This document shows, piece by piece, positions 9,747-18,222 of a DNA stretch of 21,583 bases (the first letter of the stretch is position 1; each line of letters begins with the position of its first letter). A program made the position numbers and the translations under genes. The notes under the pieces are model-generated. The model saw only the letters and a list, made by a program, of their open reading frames with translations. It was not told the origin of the DNA and ran no database searches. The stretch spans positions 326,532 through 348,114 of the forward strand of contig BFEA01000219.1 in the NCBI GenBank assembly GCA_003427395.1. Reading direction: 5' to 3'. Source of the stretch: Chara braunii. Taxonomy: Eukaryota > Streptophyta > Charophyceae > Charales > Characeae.

Positions 9747-9908
9747 GCTGGCGCAGCTATGGCTGCTTCAGCAAGCCAGCGCCCAGCATCTCACTCTTTT
9801 GCACAGCATCAAGCCAGCGCTCTCCCTCTGCATGCTAGCGCACAAGTGCCACGACACTTCCACGCATCAATGCTACTGGAGAGCTGTCATGTGGGAGGCT
9901 GGCGTGCT

Positions 9909-9916
9909 CTTTTATA
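9909..9916 (-). promoter_or_regulatory. TATA box of copy B 3' LTR
   Basis: Minus strand TATAAAAG, a perfect TATA box in the middle of the LTR. It is identical at the equivalent place in the 5' LTR (17732-17739). In this 3' copy it would drive transcription out of the element into the flank. Confidence 0.6.
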
Positions 9917-10387
9917 CCAGTGGCCTATCCTGGTGAGGCCTAAATCAGCCTCCCTTGGGACTCTTTCCCTGTCCCAGACTGTGTAGAGTGTGTCCCGGTA
10001 CCTTTCCCTCAGGGTCTGCTGCTGCTGCGGCCCTCAGGCCTGAATTTCCGACTTCTGCCCTGAATCTAGACTGATTGCTGGACTTTGACTGGACTGGGAC
10101 CTACCCTTTGACTTCTACCTGAACAGACACTCGAACAGGCATGACTTCAGGCATGACTTTGCCCAGCCCTTGGGCGAACAGACGTGACTCCAAGAAAGGA
10201 ATGCTGCAACTGTTCGTCCAGGGGCACGACTATGTCTCCTTGAAACGACTTCTCACTACATTTAGGATGTGACTCTTGACCCAGGGAGCTTGTCTTTTGG
10301 CGTGCTTTCCACGAGATGGTTTCTAGCCGAATGGCCCCATTATGCTGCGTTCGTTTCTCAGGGGCTGAACGGGTAAAGGCCCTTTTA

Positions 10388-10395
10388 CTCTCGCC
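10388..10395 (-). other. Candidate polypurine tract, copy B
   Basis: GGCGAGAG on the minus strand immediately before the 3' LTR, identical to copy A. The 5' LTR lacks these bases, so they are internal sequence. Confidence 0.5.
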
Positions 10396-10426
10396 GGCCT
10401 AGTTTCAAAGTCCTCTGAGAAATCCT

Positions 10427-10933
10427 TCATCTATCAATAATGCTTATTCCTCTTCTTGCTCGTTCATAGGCAGATACAATATGAGGTGCAAAATCAATCA
10501 ATTCTTCCCTTGTAAACCAGCGATCTTCACTTGGGTCCTGATAGGCAAATCTTACTTTATATTGTTGCTGGGGTCTGCCTCTACGTCCAGTCTGAACAGT
10601 ACTCTCAACAATAATCTTGTCCACGTCATACCTCCCATCCATACTTGGAGGAATCGCCGATCTGCGACTGGGAAATAGCTCATTGTTCACGCAGGGTAAG
10701 AGCTTTGAGGCGTGGAATACTGGATACGTGTGTAGGTGCAGAGGAATCCCAATAGCATAAGAAGGTCCATCCACATCTCCTATCACATCTAGAACTTGCC
10801 ATGGTCCTCTGTAGGCTGGCAACAACTTTTGGGATATGTTCTCTTCAGGAGCAAACTCTTTAGACTTGACCCATACCAGATCACCTACAACAATCTGAGA
10901 AGGTCTTTTGTGCTTATTTGCCTGTTCTATCAT
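10427..10933 (-). pseudogene. Copy B pol 3' end: integrase C-terminus and chromodomain
   Basis: A continuous frame of 168 codons ending 39 nt before the LTR. Residues 15-80 form the integrase C-terminal domain with VVGDLVWVKSKEF, AYRGPWQVLDVIG (GPY/F-like) and FHASKLLPC. Residues 101-160 (about 10454-10633) form a chromodomain: YDVDKIIVEST, a basic linker GRRGRPQQQYKVRF, EDRWFTREEL and a closing helix. It is close to copy A but keeps about 22 nt upstream that copy A has lost. It is separated from the catalytic core by an in-frame TAA near 10988. The targeting role is known for the family and inferred here. Confidence 0.9.
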
Positions 10934-10987
10934 TTGACGTTGTGCTTTCAGTATATTTTCCTTTACTTTCTCTATATCTTTTTGATA

Positions 10988-11800
10988 TTATATAGCAAAC
11001 TCACTTGTTCCTAGTGGAAGCTTATGCACTTGATCCGGGTTTAGACGATCGATAGGTTTGCGCGGACGCCATCCCAGATGTAACTCCATCGGAGTCTTGC
11101 ATGTAGATAGGTGAACAGAGTTATTATAGGCACTAGCAACTTTGGGCAAATGCTCGTCCCAGTCAATCTGATCGGGACGGATGTTCATACGCAGCGTCTG
11201 CTGCAAAATCTTGTTCATTTGCTCAGTTTGGCCGTTTGTCTCAGGATGTCTACCTGATGACATAGTCAACTTAGAGCTGTAAACATTCATTAGTTGTTGC
11301 CATTGTTCACTTGTGAACCGTGTATCTTTGTCACTCACAATTGTCAAGGGATGTCCATAATCTTTTACCCAATGGTTAAAGAACTCCCAGATTACCAGTT
11401 CCGTTTTCGCTTCCGCTGGTAATGCTACAAAAACAACATACTTACTAAACCTGTCGACGATTACCATCACTTACGTTTTTCCATTCCTGCTTCTTCACTT
11501 GCGATTTTCCATTCCTGCTTCTTACCTTGGTGTCCATAAAGTCAATGGACACAGAGTCGCCTGGACCTGTTGGAATAGGCAAAGGCTTAAGTAGACCAAG
11601 GGGAGGCTGTGTGGTGCTCTTATTTCTTTGGCACACGTGACAGCCCTGCACATAGGCAATGCAATCAGGTTTCATGCAAGGCCAGGTGTAGGAACGCAAG
11701 AGGTTCGCATATGTCTTCTTCCACCCAAAATGGCCTTCAGTGTCATGACACTCCCCTAAGATCAGACTTTTAATCTCTTCCACATTCGGAATACAAAGCC
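10988..11800 (-). pseudogene. Copy B pol: integrase zinc module and DDE core (broken)
   Basis: The zinc module lies in the end of the frame that also holds RNase H (CHDTEGHFGW, then CHVCQRNKS, about 11622-11768), followed by the first core aspartate in VSIDFMDTK. A 28-bp tandem duplication (11468-11495 and 11496-11523, two mismatches) then shifts the frame. The rest of the core is intact in 10988-11470: the second aspartate in IVSDKDTRFTS and the glutamate in ETNGQTEQMN are separated by exactly 35 residues, the classic D,D35E spacing. A TAA where copy A has a CAG codon ends the frame after GTSEFAI. Confidence 0.92.
11468..11523. repeat. 28-bp tandem duplication inside integrase
   Basis: Two adjacent 28-bp units, each ending CCATTCCTGCTTCTT on the plus strand, with 26 of 28 bases the same. 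Copy A has one unit at this place (near 2320). Because 28 is not a multiple of three, the duplication shifts the integrase frame. It arose after the copies parted. Confidence 0.85.
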
Positions 11801-11989
11801 TATCATGCACATCGGTTCTTTCAAACAACAGTCCTTGCGTCACACGATAGTTAGGAAACTTTGTTGGCGCTTCCTGCACACGCTCAAGCATAGCGCCATG
11901 GACAGGATCAGTGGAGTACGCATTCTTAATCCTTTCTTGTAGGTCGGTGCCCGCATCTAAATAGGTTACAATGGCACCAAAGAAATTTG

Positions 11990-12647
11990 ATCTTCGACTC
12001 AATGCGTCGGCGACAACGTTATACTTACCCTTGACTGGCTTTAAGTCAAAGTCATACTGGTCTATTTCGGCGGCCCACCTAGTCAACTTAGGTGTCATTC
12101 GGGCCTGCGTCTTAAGCCAGCGAAGTGTCTCGTGATCCGAGTATACTTTGAAGTGCCTTCCTAGGAGATAGTGTCGCCAATGATCAAGGGCTTCCCTGAG
12201 AGCACACAATTCTCTCTCGTACGTGGAAGCAGCGACCTTCTCGTTAGGTAGTCGTCGGAACATAAATTCTACAGGTTTGTACCCATGCCCATCATCGTGC
12301 TGGAGTACAACACCTATCCCGTATTGACTTACGTCAGTAGTGACCACAAAGGGCAAGGAAGGGTCGACAACCTTCAAAACTGGATAGTTAATCAGACACT
12401 TTTTCAGACGCTTAAACGAAGTTGTGCAGTCTGAATCCCACTTCCAGATAGTTTCTTTCTTAAGCAATCTGCGAAGGAGTACAACTATTATCGTGAAGTG
12501 TTTAACGAACTTCCGATAGTAGTTGGCTAGCCCAAGGAACGACCGCAACTCGGTCAAAGTGCGGGGGTTTGGCCAATCTCGAACTGCTGCAATTTTCGAG
12601 TCCTCCGGTTTGACTCCATCGCCATCAAGCACATGCCCTAAATACAA
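11990..12647 (-). pseudogene. Copy B pol: RT connection and RNase H (frame intact here)
   Basis: Front part of a 400-codon open frame (11445-12647), the longest intact piece of either element. It opens with the end of the RT palm/thumb ([15 protein letters not shown], then [14 protein letters not shown]). RNase H follows with the four acidic positions: FVVTTDVSQYG (Asp, residue 105), STYEREL (Glu), VYSDHETLRWL (Asp, residue 171) and NVVADALSRRS (Asp, residue 214). The TTD-A-S signature of copy A is TTDVS here. The frame begins 40 bp past a TAG (12687-12689) in the RT. Confidence 0.92.
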
Positions 12648-13561
12648 AACCTGACGCTTGGCCCAATCGCACTTCTTCGCGTTTATCTATAGATTCGCTT
12701 CACGCAACTTATTTAGCACAAGTCGAAGGTGCTCGCAATGTTCATCCAAATTCTTACTAAAAATCAAAATATCATCGAGATAAACGACATCAAATTTGTC
12801 AAGCCATTCACGGAAAAGCTCATTCATGCGTTAGTAAGACCAAAGGGCAACACTACGAACTCATAGTGCCCGTACCTCGTTCTGAAGGCAGTTTTATATT
12901 GGTCTTCCGGCTCTACCTCAATCTGATGGCAGCCGGACTTCGGATCAATCTTCGTGAAGTATTTGCAACCTTGCACACGATCCAGCAAATCATTTATTCC
13001 CGGTAACGGCTCTGCGTTTTTTACAGTTATCTCGTTTAACCTTCTATAATCTATGCACATGCGTACCCCGCCATCCTTTTTAGGCACAAACAGCACAGGC
13101 GCACCATAGGGCGAGGAACTAGGCCTTACCCATCCCTTTTCCAGCAATTCATCCAGTTGGGATCGCAGTTCATCCAACTCTTTTGGTGACATTCGGTAAA
13201 TGGGTCCCTTAGGAATCTGACTTCCTGGGATAATGTCTATGCGATGCTTAATTGGTCTCTCAACTACACCGCTTGGGGCCTCAACCACATCTGCGAAATC
13301 CTTTAGAATCTTTTCAATTTCTGGGTACTTGGCCTCTTCCTTTACTTCACCCTCTTTCACTGGGCGCACATATGCAACAAACACTTCATCATACAAGTTA
13401 TATTTCCTTACATGACGGGCGAACGCGGGGACACTCATACAACAATGAGCCAAGCTGCTTTCTTTACCAGATTCATGGAATAGGCGGATTTTCTTCCTTC
13501 CACCCTGCGGACTTGGGAGCCAACACTCATGGTCCCTTGATATCCGCATTAGCAGCTTCAC
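12648..13561 (-). pseudogene. Copy B pol: protease-RT linker and reverse transcriptase (broken)
   Basis: A frame of 245 codons (12824-13561) holds the linker ([11 protein letters not shown]) and RT blocks [63 protein letters not shown] (first catalytic Asp) and [11 protein letters not shown] 22-nt loss at about 12829 removes the PATFQR block and shifts the frame. The YLDD box survives at 12771-12782 in the next frame, and a TAG at 12687-12689 follows. Two unusual changes next to the catalytic Asp are Leu to Pro and Tyr to Cys compared with copy A (KIDLKSGYHQ); both are likely decay. Confidence 0.92.
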
Positions 13562-14091
13562 CCCAATCCATGCCTAGCAACACCATCAAAGGGCAGACTA
13601 TCTTCCATCAAGAGAGTCAGAGAGTGGAGAACACGTTCCACCTTCCCCTCTGCCTCGAGCCGAAAGTATGTCTCTACCCCCTCGACGTATCGATCCATTA
13701 CAATCTCTGTACTATTCGCTAACTTACTTACAATAGGCTCATCCAATTGTTTTACCTTCAGCCCAAGATGCAATTTCTGCAAACCTTTCTTGCTAATATA
13801 ACAGCGTGTAGACCCGTTGTCAATCATTCCTCCTACTCTTACTTTATTAATTTTAAGATCTGCAATTATTAGTTGTCCTTTGCGTTTCTTCATTTCAATC
13901 CAGGCTGCCAACTCATCACCCACGCCAGCGAGGGATCCATCTAGAGAGATGCATACGTTTGCCACCTCTGGACAGTGCACTAGATGGGGCCTGTCTACCT
14001 CTTCAGTTTCTGCCATTGGGACCTTCGAATGGGAGGATTTCTGTTTTTCAACATCCGAAGTCCCTGCAGAGGCAACTGAGACCTCTACTGG
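13558..14091 (-). pseudogene. Copy B pol start: aspartic protease with altered triad
   Basis: Open from 14091, just inside gag, with an ATG at 14014-14016 (MAETEEVDRPH). The catalytic loop reads GGMIDNGSTRCYIS, so the usual D-T-G or D-S-G triad is D-N-G (Asp codon 13819-13821, residue 66). Copy A has the normal DTG. A frameshift follows LPFD near 13580; the second family motif (LLGMDWG) is readable in the next frame. An in-frame TAG at 14092-14094 closes the gag-pol overlap that is open in copy A. The asparagine is probably inactivating, as the Thr/Ser hydroxyl is nearly invariant in retropepsins. Confidence 0.85.
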
Positions 14092-16240
14092 CTATTCCCT
14101 TTTGCTACCTTGTAGTCAGGGCAACAAGGGACAATGTGGTCGGGGTCCCCACACTTGAGGCATTGGTAAGCTTTCTTCCTGTCTTGCCAACCTTGCTCAG
14201 TTATCCCCAAGTTTTTCCAAGGCTCCCCTTCTGGAAGACCTGGATGGGGCGGATAGGGTTTATCCCAGTTCCCGTATCAAATGCCTCTTCCTCTACCCCA
14301 AGTGAAATAAGAACCACGACCACCTTGCGAGGGACCATTACCCCTTCCTCCCGCGTAGTAGCTACCTTCTCCACCACCCCTCTGGGTGCCAGATCCTCTT
14401 CCACCACGTCCGCGGCCTCCTCTTCCTCGGCCACATCCTCTTCCTTACCGCCCTCCCCCGCGGGCTGCAACGGCCGCGTAGCTCCCCTCCTGAGCTACCG
14501 AACCGCTGGGTCCTTCCTCAAGACCATAGTCTACTTGGTCCCAAGAAAGTATTTCGACACCTCCTTCTTCAAAGGTCAGAAGAAGGTTGTCTTTCCCAGG
14601 TATCGACCCTGAGATAGTGCGGTTTTGCCATTTCTTCCCCACTTGCAGATCTTTCCAATAATGGCAATAATTGGCCTCAACTAAGAAGCCAGCGTGATCT
14701 ATGACGATCTTGCTGAACTTCTCGTAGGTCATCCCCTCTTCCTTTGTACGGGGATACAACTGAGTACGAAGGGGGTCGGGTAGTGCGCGTGCAAAACTAT
14801 TCAATATCTGAGTAGGGGTCAATCCATGTTCATTGCATTGCAGCAGTTCATCTATGGTTGCTTTAAGCGCAAAGGTGCTTTTCCATATTGTGGCTGGGAG
14901 GTTCAATACTAACATCTCTGTCCTGCGGGCTAAGTTTTTGTCCTCAAACCGCTCTCGGATGGCTGTAAAGAATGCGGGTTTTCTGGGAATACTCTACCAT
15001 GGATCCACAACCTGCTTCCTTCTGCAGGGAGATTGCGAAGCTCATGGCATCTCCCTCCATACACAAACTTGCCATAAGCACCCTGTCCCAGTACGGAATG
15101 CGTTGTCCGTAGACATACGACTCGACTGCGGCAATCCAGTGTAGCACACTTTGCTCTTTCTTACCATTATATGTCCATGGGATTTTAACTTTAATTTTAT
15201 TGATTTGACCCACTTCATTTGGCAGCACCCCCTTTTGTTTTCTGTCTCTGTCTCTATCTCCCCAATCTCCATCTCCGTCTCCTCCGTCTCCTCTGCCGCC
15301 TCCTTGCACCTTCTTTGCCACGGCGGAATCTGCCAATTTCTTGGCCAACTGCTCATCCAACTGCTCATCCAACTTTTGTATGCAGTTGAACATGTGCTGG
15401 TCAACTTCCTGCGCTGACCGCTGTAGAAAGTTGTTCCACACTCCCTCAAATTCGAATTGGTGACTCTCTAACTTTTGCACAGACTTGGTCAACGCAGCGA
15501 GTTGCTCATTGGTGTGAAGGAGAGTGTTCGTGAGGAGGGTAAGGCGATCATCCGCGGCCGCTTGCTGCTGTTTCTGTTCCTGTAATTGTCTCTGAAACTT
15601 TTCCCCCTCCTCTTTTAATCTTTTTTTTTCTTTAAATTCCTGTCTCTTTGCTGTCGCCATCCTATTATTCAGTTCTGCTTTTCGTTCCGCTATCAAGAGA
15701 TCTCTTTCTTTAGGATCTGTTATGGTAGCTAGCTCTGCAATAAATGCATTTCTCTCCTCCTCCGACTCAACCACCATAACAGTCTTGTATCCGAACTGTT
15801 CGAGCCAGTTCATGGGGTCGAGCTCAATCGTAATACCACTGGTACTGCTGGTTTCCCCTCTTTCTGTATGACGCATGTGCAATCTTTCACCATTCTCTTC
15901 TTTTTCTCCTTCTTCTTCTTCTTCTTCTTCAACTGCCTTTAGCTCTGCCTGGAGCTTTCTTTCTTTCTGTTTCATCTCTTTCTCTAACTTCTCTCTTTCC
16001 TTTTTCACTTTCTTCATCTCTTCTTCTGTTTCCTTTTTGTTTCTTTCTCTTTTTCTTTTCGGCCTGTCGCCGTTCCACTTCAGCCTGTTCTGCAGGCGTA
16101 GGCCCTGGCTTCACAGTACCTGACCTCATCATCATACGGGAGCTACACACTCTCCCGAAGCCCGGGGGAAAGAAGAGTTTGAAGAGTGGGCCCATCAACA
16201 CCAAGAGGGCCATAATGCCTTGCATGGGGTAGTCGTCCAT
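14085..16240 (-). pseudogene. Copy B gag (broken)
   Basis: Proposed start is the ATG at 16240 (MDDYPMQG), because this peptide and the following hydrophobic stretch MALLVLMGPLFKLFF recur in copy A. Next come MMMRSG and TPAEQAEVERRQAEKKK, then a highly charged coiled coil with a run of seven Glu (frame 14944-16017). That frame continues into NWLEQFGYK, a Gln-rich helix (QEQKQQQAAADD), a Gly/Asp hinge, and the capsid-like region VLHWIAAVESYVYGQRIPYW. Frame 14445-14915 carries the capsid end (ALPDPLRTQLYPRTKEEGM). An RGG-rich stretch and the knuckle CLKCGDPDHIVPCC follow. Breaks: a purine-tract frameshift near 16030, an 8-nt loss near 14990, TAA at 14445-14447 and TGA at 14277-14279. Gag ends NSQ-TAG at 14085-14087. 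Confidence 0.9.
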
Positions 16241-17166
16241 GACGGGGTGCAGCACAGGTACCCCTCCGCTGTCCCACCAGGTAAGAATTCCCCTCTTGTC
16301 CAACTTTTCTGCCACGTGGATGGGATATACTCTTTCCCCCCCCCCCCCCCCCCAAAACTCTGGAGGTTGCTGTCTCAGAAATAACGAATTTCAGAAAATA
16401 AGACTAAGTTTAACTTCGCTAATCAAAACCAGAATTCTTTTCCCTTTTTTCTTGCTTTGCTTGCTGCATGTCTTCAACGTCAATATGCCTTGGTTGTACT
16501 TATACTTGTCTGGCCCTGTCCTGTTTCTATTTCTGTTCCTTCTTCTTTTTTTCCTTTAACTAACGTACTGGTCTTCTGCGCAGGACCAAGCTGGAGCTTA
16601 CATAGTGTCAGATGCACAGGCGACACTTCATTCGCAAGTCAACTTTGCCGCTGTTCATTTATTGCCTTATGACTCATGTGCTATTCGACGTGGCAGTCTG
16701 CCACCATACCCACAGCCTACTCCTACCTTTCCTACCACTTAGCGCAGACGTCAGACCAGATGTCAGGGATGTAGGACCAGATGGTGACTCTGACCTGACC
16801 GGACTCTCGCTCCCTAACCTTCAGACCGGACCAGACGTAGACAGACAGCAGCAGCAACGACCACCAGAAAGGAGGGGTAGAAGAAGGTACTCGACACAAC
16901 TCCACACACAGCCAGGTAAGGGGTAAGAGGTTCTTCTCTTCCTTGCGGACGTCGATGAAGACTCCTCAATCGCTCCACTCTCCACGCTCCTAGCACAGGT
17001 AAGATACTCCTCCTTAGCCCCCTCCTCTTCGGCCTGCTACCCTCTCCTTATCCCAATCCTCAACGCACACCTCTTAGTTCTCCACCATAGCCAGCATTCT
17101 TCGAGCCAGCATATCTCTCTCTCGCCAGCCTTAGTCATGCCAGCGCCTCAGTGAGAGTAACGAGTT
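16241..17166 (-). other. Copy B 5' leader (gag start to PBS)
   Basis: About 0.93 kb between PBS and gag, with no supported ORF on the gag strand. It contains 18 consecutive C at 16336-16353 and plus-strand splice-like signals (acceptor 16583, donors 16915/16916 and near 16999/17000). It is laid out like the copy A leader. Confidence 0.55.
16584..16915 (+). other. Antisense exon-like unit in copy B leader
   Basis: The plus-strand acceptor is preceded by TTTAACTAACG (branch-point-like) and GGTCTTCTGCGCAG ending at 16583. The 332-bp segment ends at donor GCCAG|GTAAGG (16915/16916), and AGCACAG|GTAAGA follows near 17000. The homologous unit in copy A is 322 bp with the same ends. A frame of about 50 codons is open from the acceptor here but is not kept in copy A. 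Confidence 0.35.
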
Positions 17167-17180
17167 CTGCTCTGATACCA
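17167..17180 (-). other. Primer binding site, copy B (tRNA-iMet)
   Basis: Minus strand reads TGGTATCAGAGCAG, the standard complement of initiator tRNA-Met 3' end, where the tRNA primes minus-strand DNA synthesis. It is separated by 4 nt (AATT) from the LTR end at 17185, which helps fix the LTR boundary. Confidence 0.93.
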
Positions 17181-17416
17181 AATTTGCAAGGAACCTGTCT
17201 GTTATCACTTGCTGGAGTGCGCCAGATATCATTCATTCACACACATTGTACGAAATCGCAATAGCTCACACCAAGCTTCAATGAGAGATGAACGAGACCA
17301 AGGAACTCAGCTCAATTATATTAACCAGATTAAGAGAGTTTTTCACAAGTTCAAGATGAACAGCGCCGAACATGATCACAAGTCCTCTGCCCTCATCAGA
17401 GCATGGCGCTTAGCAG

Positions 17417-17569
17417 GTAAGTGTCACCATAGCTTTCACTCCCCTCTGTCCTTTTTTCTGGTCGTCCTCCTACTCACACCTCATCTACGCACACTCCCTA
17501 ACACACGAGGAGCTACTCTGAATACTACTCACTGATGTACTAACTCTATCACTTCTACTACTAGCACAG
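17417..17569 (+). other. Intron-like structure on the antisense strand of copy B 5' LTR
   Basis: Same plus-strand donor (TAGCAG|GTAAGTG), TACTAAC and acceptor (GCACAG) as in the partner LTR, at 153 bp instead of 206. From this LTR an antisense transcript would run out into the host DNA to the right. Confidence 0.55.
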
Positions 17570-17731
17570 GCTGGCGCAGCTATGGCTGCTTCAGCAAGCC
17601 AGCGCCCAGCATCTCACTCTCTTGCGCAGCATCAAGCCAGCACTCTCCCTCTGCATGCTAGCGCACAAGTGCCACGGCACTTCCACGCATCAATGCTACT
17701 GGAGATCTGTCATGTGGGAGGCTGGCCTGCT

Positions 17732-17739
17732 CTTTTATA
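17732..17739 (-). promoter_or_regulatory. TATA box of copy B 5' LTR (genomic RNA promoter)
   Basis: Minus strand TATAAAAG, about 450 nt inside the LTR. Transcription of the element RNA would be expected to start some 30 nt further on (near 17700), leaving about 500 nt of R-U5 before the PBS. The start site is inferred from position, not seen. Confidence 0.6.
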
Positions 17740-18190
17740 CCAGTGGCCTATCCTGGCGAGGCCCCTTGGGACTCTTTCCCTGTCCCAGAATGTGTAGAGT
17801 GTGTCCCAGTACCTTTCCCTCAGGGTCTGCTGCTGTGGCGGCCCTCAGGCCTGAATTTCGGACTTCTGCCCTGAATCTAGACTGATTGCTGGACCTTTAC
17901 TGGACTGGGACCTACCCTTTGACTTCTACCTGAACAGACACTCGAACAGGCATGACTTTGCCCAGCCCTTGGGCGAACAGACGTGACTCCTACCTAGAAA
18001 GGAATGCTGCAACTGTTCATCCAGGGGCACGACTGTGTCTCCTTGAAACGACTTCTCACTACATTTAGGATGTGACTCTTGACCCAGGGAGCTTGTCTTT
18101 TGGTCTGCTTTCCACGAGATGGGTTCTGGCCGAATGGCCCCATTATGCTGCGTTTGTTTCTCAGGGGCTAAACAGGTAAAGGCCCTTTTA

Positions 18191-18222
18191 CATGCACTGC
18201 AATGACTGCTCTGGCACCACTC
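18191..18222. repeat. Right target duplication and remainder of split tandem unit
   Basis: CATG (18191-18194) repeats the four bases before the left LTR. The next 28 bp are identical to 9233-9260 in tandem unit 1 and complete unit 2, which was cut by copy B. Confidence 0.85.

Larger units (their letters stand above)
9309..10387 (-). repeat. Copy B 3' LTR
   Basis: A 1079-bp LTR starting TGCAAGGAAC and ending GGCCCTTTTA on the plus strand. It pairs with 17185-18190. It is longer than its partner mainly because of a CT microsatellite inside the intron-like segment (near 9575-9630) and a 12-bp tandem copy of CAGGCATGACTT (10136-10159). Confidence 0.93.
9309..18190 (-). mobile_element. Ty3/gypsy chromovirus-like LTR retrotransposon, copy B (full length, coding part decayed)
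   Basis: A full-length element of 8.9 kb on the minus strand with both LTRs, PBS, leader, gag, pol (PR-RT-RNaseH-IN-chromodomain) and PPT, flanked by a CATG duplication. It is of the same family as copy A. The two LTRs differ by a CT-rich indel of about 50 bp, two 12-bp indels, a 4-bp insertion and scattered substitutions, so insertion is not very recent. Coding lesions: a frameshift in the gag purine tract near 16030, an 8-nt loss near 14990, TAA 14445-14447, TGA 14277-14279, a protease frameshift near 13580, a 22-nt loss near 12829, TAG 12687-12689, a 28-bp duplication at 11468-11523, and a TAA near 10988. It cannot move on its own. Confidence 0.95.
17185..18190 (-). repeat. Copy B 5' LTR
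   Basis: A 1006-bp LTR that pairs with 9309-10387. On the element strand it starts TAAAAGGGCC and ends CCTTGCA, so the usual TG...CA ends are only half present (TG/CA at the PBS side). This is the promoter copy for the genomic RNA. Confidence 0.93.
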
